The notes under the pieces were generated by a model. It saw nothing but the letters and a program-made list of their open reading frames with translations, searched no databases and was not told where the DNA came from. The translations under genes were made by a program, and so were the position numbers. From assembly GCA_951799405.1 (NCBI GenBank), contig OX637343.1, forward strand, positions 17,586,524 through 17,650,523: a DNA stretch of 64,000 bases, written 5' to 3'. Below, one piece after another: positions 62,055-64,000 of this stretch (the first letter of the stretch is position 1; every line of letters begins with the position of its first letter). This stretch comes from Agapetus fuscipes (lineage: Eukaryota; Arthropoda; Insecta; Trichoptera; Glossosomatidae).

Positions 62055-62558
62055 AAAAAACGCAACTAAGCTACACATATAGTGTAACTTCTTGCCTGCG
62101 TTATCCCCGAAGGGGTCGCATGTGGCGCTTCGGGACCTATTTATTTTTACAGGTAAGGGGGCCGGCCTCACACCAACCACTTTCAGTTGAAGTGGGGGTT
62201 TTTCCCAGCTCCCGGGGGGGCTGGTTCTCATTTCTTGTGAAGGCTGAGTAAACCTTTGAGATCGAACACTTGCTCTCGGCATGGAATGCAAGCATTCTAC
62301 CAATTGAGCTATCGACCTTTTTACTAGCTTGATCGTCGTCGCTACAAAGCGCCAATTCTCAAGCAAGACCCAGTTGCTGTAAGGCTGGATGGACCTTTGG
62401 TGACCGGTCATTGGTAAAGGTTTTATGAATTGTTCAACCCGGCGAAGAGCAAATTTGAAAACATAAATGGTATTTTTTTTTTGTGCTCCGCCGGGAATCG
62501 AACCCACAACCTTCCCATTCAGAGTCCGCAGTGTTACCACTGAGCTACGGACCGGTCG
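62055..62558 (-). mobile_element. S1-S2 dimeric SINE
   Basis: S1 (62325-62558; head GGTCCGTAGCTCAGTGGTAA) joins S2 (62055-62322), which has the same internal deletion as 37750. An A run at 62046-62060 adjoins the S2 tail, unusual for S2. Confidence 0.85.
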
Positions 62559-62619
62559 TAGGTTCTACACTATACCAAATTATAAAGTTCAAAAGACACT
62601 GCCAGGTAGGAACGAAGAT

Positions 62620-62792
62620 ATCAGTCCGGTAGATAGCTCAGTTGATAGAGTGCTTGCATTCCATGCCGAGCGCTAAGATTCAAATCCCGCCGAGGGTGTC
62701 AGAAATGATTTCCCGCTCCGGTGTTTATTCCAAAACCAAAATAAAATAACGGCAGGGCTTACTCAGCCTTCACAAGAAATGACTACCAGCCA
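62620..62792 (+). mobile_element. S2 SINE, tail lost
   Basis: Head GTCCGGTAGATAGCTCAGTT and body to GAAATGACTACCAGCC. Confidence 0.8.
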
Positions 62793-62902
62793 GGGAGGCT
62801 GAAATAAATCCCTTCTTCTTCTTCTTTTTGTGCCACTTCTATCGAAGATCGGCGTTCATCATGGCTATTTTGATTTTGGATGCTGCGACCAGTCTACTAC
62901 AA

Positions 62903-63032
62903 CTATTTTTTCAACCCAGCGAAGAGCATATTTTCAAAATCAAATGATACTTTTTGTGCTCCGCTGGAAATCGAACCCACGACCTTTGGAATATAAGTCC
63001 GTAGCGCTAACCACTATACCACAGACCGGTAT
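62903..63032 (-). mobile_element. S1-related SINE head
   Basis: The head (ACCGGTCTGTGGTATAGTGG, then GTTAGCGCTACGGACTTATA) differs from the usual S1 at many sites and may be a distinct subfamily. The body stops at GGGTTGAAAAAA. Confidence 0.65.
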
Positions 63033-63037
63033 AAGTA

Positions 63038-63293
63038 TCTAATCTAATCTAAGTTGCAAATATATGTATCATTGGGGACTCACATTATATGCATTCTCAC
63101 AAGCAGACACGTACAAGTTCACGCTTGCACGTGCCGCATGTGAACCTACAACATAAAAACCCAAATCTCAAATAGATATACACCCTGCAACTTCTGCCGA
63201 CCTTCCCTGTAACAGGGGTGACATTGGCCAAGTGAACCATTTTCAACAGCATGGGGGGTCAGCCGCATACCTACCAACCCATAAGTCAAGGAA
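63038..63293 (-). repeat. R1a unit, complete
   Basis: From the common boundary (TTCCTTGACTTATGGG) to GCAACTTAGATTAGATTAGA on the minus strand. Confidence 0.8.
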
Positions 63294-63796
63294 CGATGTT
63301 TTACATGTACATATTTTTTATAATACCTAATACTAGCAGCCAACCATGCGACAGCACGGTCGGTCTGCTAGTACCTAATATAATTTCGTCTTACTTAAGG
63401 TAGTCGATGTTCGATTATTTCCCATATTAATTACACAACACAATGCGAGAAGGCTGGGTGAACCCTGGCCGGTCTTTTGATTGTAGCTGCCGCCAGATGG
63501 CGGTCGGCTCAGCCTTCACAAAGACTTCAATCAGAGACCGCTTAATAGCTTGTCATTGTTAAAGGAATCTATATATGTAAAGTATATTATATATCAGATC
63601 TTCTCACCTTCTACAAGCCTTTCTCACCGCGTGATGTAGACACAGATTGTCAGGACCGGATTAAGGTCGGTTCGAGCTGTGCGACCGATCCAGGGCCCCC
63701 GAGTCGTTCTAGAAAGTATTGTGACGAACTATGAGCTTGGAGTACCTGCGTGCGGACTGTAGATGCATACATAGAACAGTCTGGTCTAAATATAAA
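63294..63796. other. Mostly unassigned; small hairpin and hAT-like end
   Basis: A hairpin at 63342-63374 (ACTAGCAGCC...GGTCTGCTAGT) mirrors the left end of the 46278 element. CAGGACCGGATTAAGGTCGG near 63652 looks like a hAT-type terminus. A scrap of S2 lies near 63450. Confidence 0.35.
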
Positions 63797-64000
63797 AATC
63801 TAAATCTAAGTTGCAAAGATATGTATCATTTGAGATTCATATTAAATGCATTCCCACATGCAGACATGCATAATTTCGCGCTCACACATGCCGCATGTGG
63901 ACCTACAATATAAAAGCCCAATCTCAAATGAACATAAGCCCTGCAACTCTTGCCGACCTTCCCTGAAACAGGGGTGACATAGGCAAAGTGAACCATTTTT
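63797..64000 (-). repeat. R1b unit running off the window
   Basis: It starts (3' end) at GCAACTTAGATTTAGATTT on the minus strand and continues to the last base. Confidence 0.8.

Noticed and set aside
62013..62540. 175-codon minus-strand ORF
   Set aside because: It is a read-through of the S1-S2 SINE dimer. Similar chance frames occur in most S1 and S2 copies.

Overview
This 64-kb window is AT-rich nuclear DNA from an insect. Lepidoptera is my best guess, because short TAGGTAGG/CCTACCTA runs are scattered throughout and the mobile elements are many and layered; this is inference and I could not test it. There are no operons, CRISPR arrays or functional tRNA genes. The one host gene I recognise is the 5' coding exon of odd-paired (opa, the insect Zic gene) on the minus strand at 17862-18660. 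It starts with the family N-terminus, carries the ZOC motif and the first three zinc fingers, and ends at a GT donor inside a glycine codon. Fingers 4-5 and the C-terminus are not in the window, so the intron must run past position 1 (over 17.8 kb). Two GC-rich, apparently non-repetitive stretches 6-7 kb upstream of the start codon (24890-25045 and 25810-25965), oriented with opa, are candidate regulatory or promoter DNA. A third GC-rich patch (51000-51310) may hold a small first exon of another gene.

Most of the rest is a dense, nested mobilome; family names here are mine. RTE-A is an RTE-type LINE with an uninterrupted 381-codon reverse transcriptase ORF (56564-57709) followed by a 3' UTR whose last ~260 bp (unit R1) recurs about 40 times. 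R1 has subtypes with their own tail microsatellites: R1a (GATTA)n, R1b (GATTTA)n, R1c and R1d (GATTATA)n. RTE-B is a second RTE-type LINE ending in (TTACAG)n, always 5'-truncated. CR1-like LINE 3' ends end in (ATT)n or (ATC)n. Three other LINE ends and one Penelope-like endonuclease remnant are present.

The SINEs form a modular set. S1 has a tRNA-like head and either a short tail (S1) or a long tail (S1L). S2 has a second tRNA-like head. S1-S2 dimers share one junction at about eight sites, and two copies carry a nearly full 5S rRNA-like head (5S-S1). The S1L 3' end matches the 3' end of the LINE at 33737-34115, pointing to its likely mobilisation partner.

DNA-transposon-like elements include hairpin MITEs (15120, 32844, 61780), a TAA-flanked family (54774, 37173), a family present twice (52070, 55265), and a hAT-like element at 40264-41378 with another element inside it. 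There is a solo LTR at 60724-61104 and other LTR-like sequences. Several insertions still show target-site duplications, so their order can be read. Stretches listed as unassigned hold no coding or repeat signal I could support.
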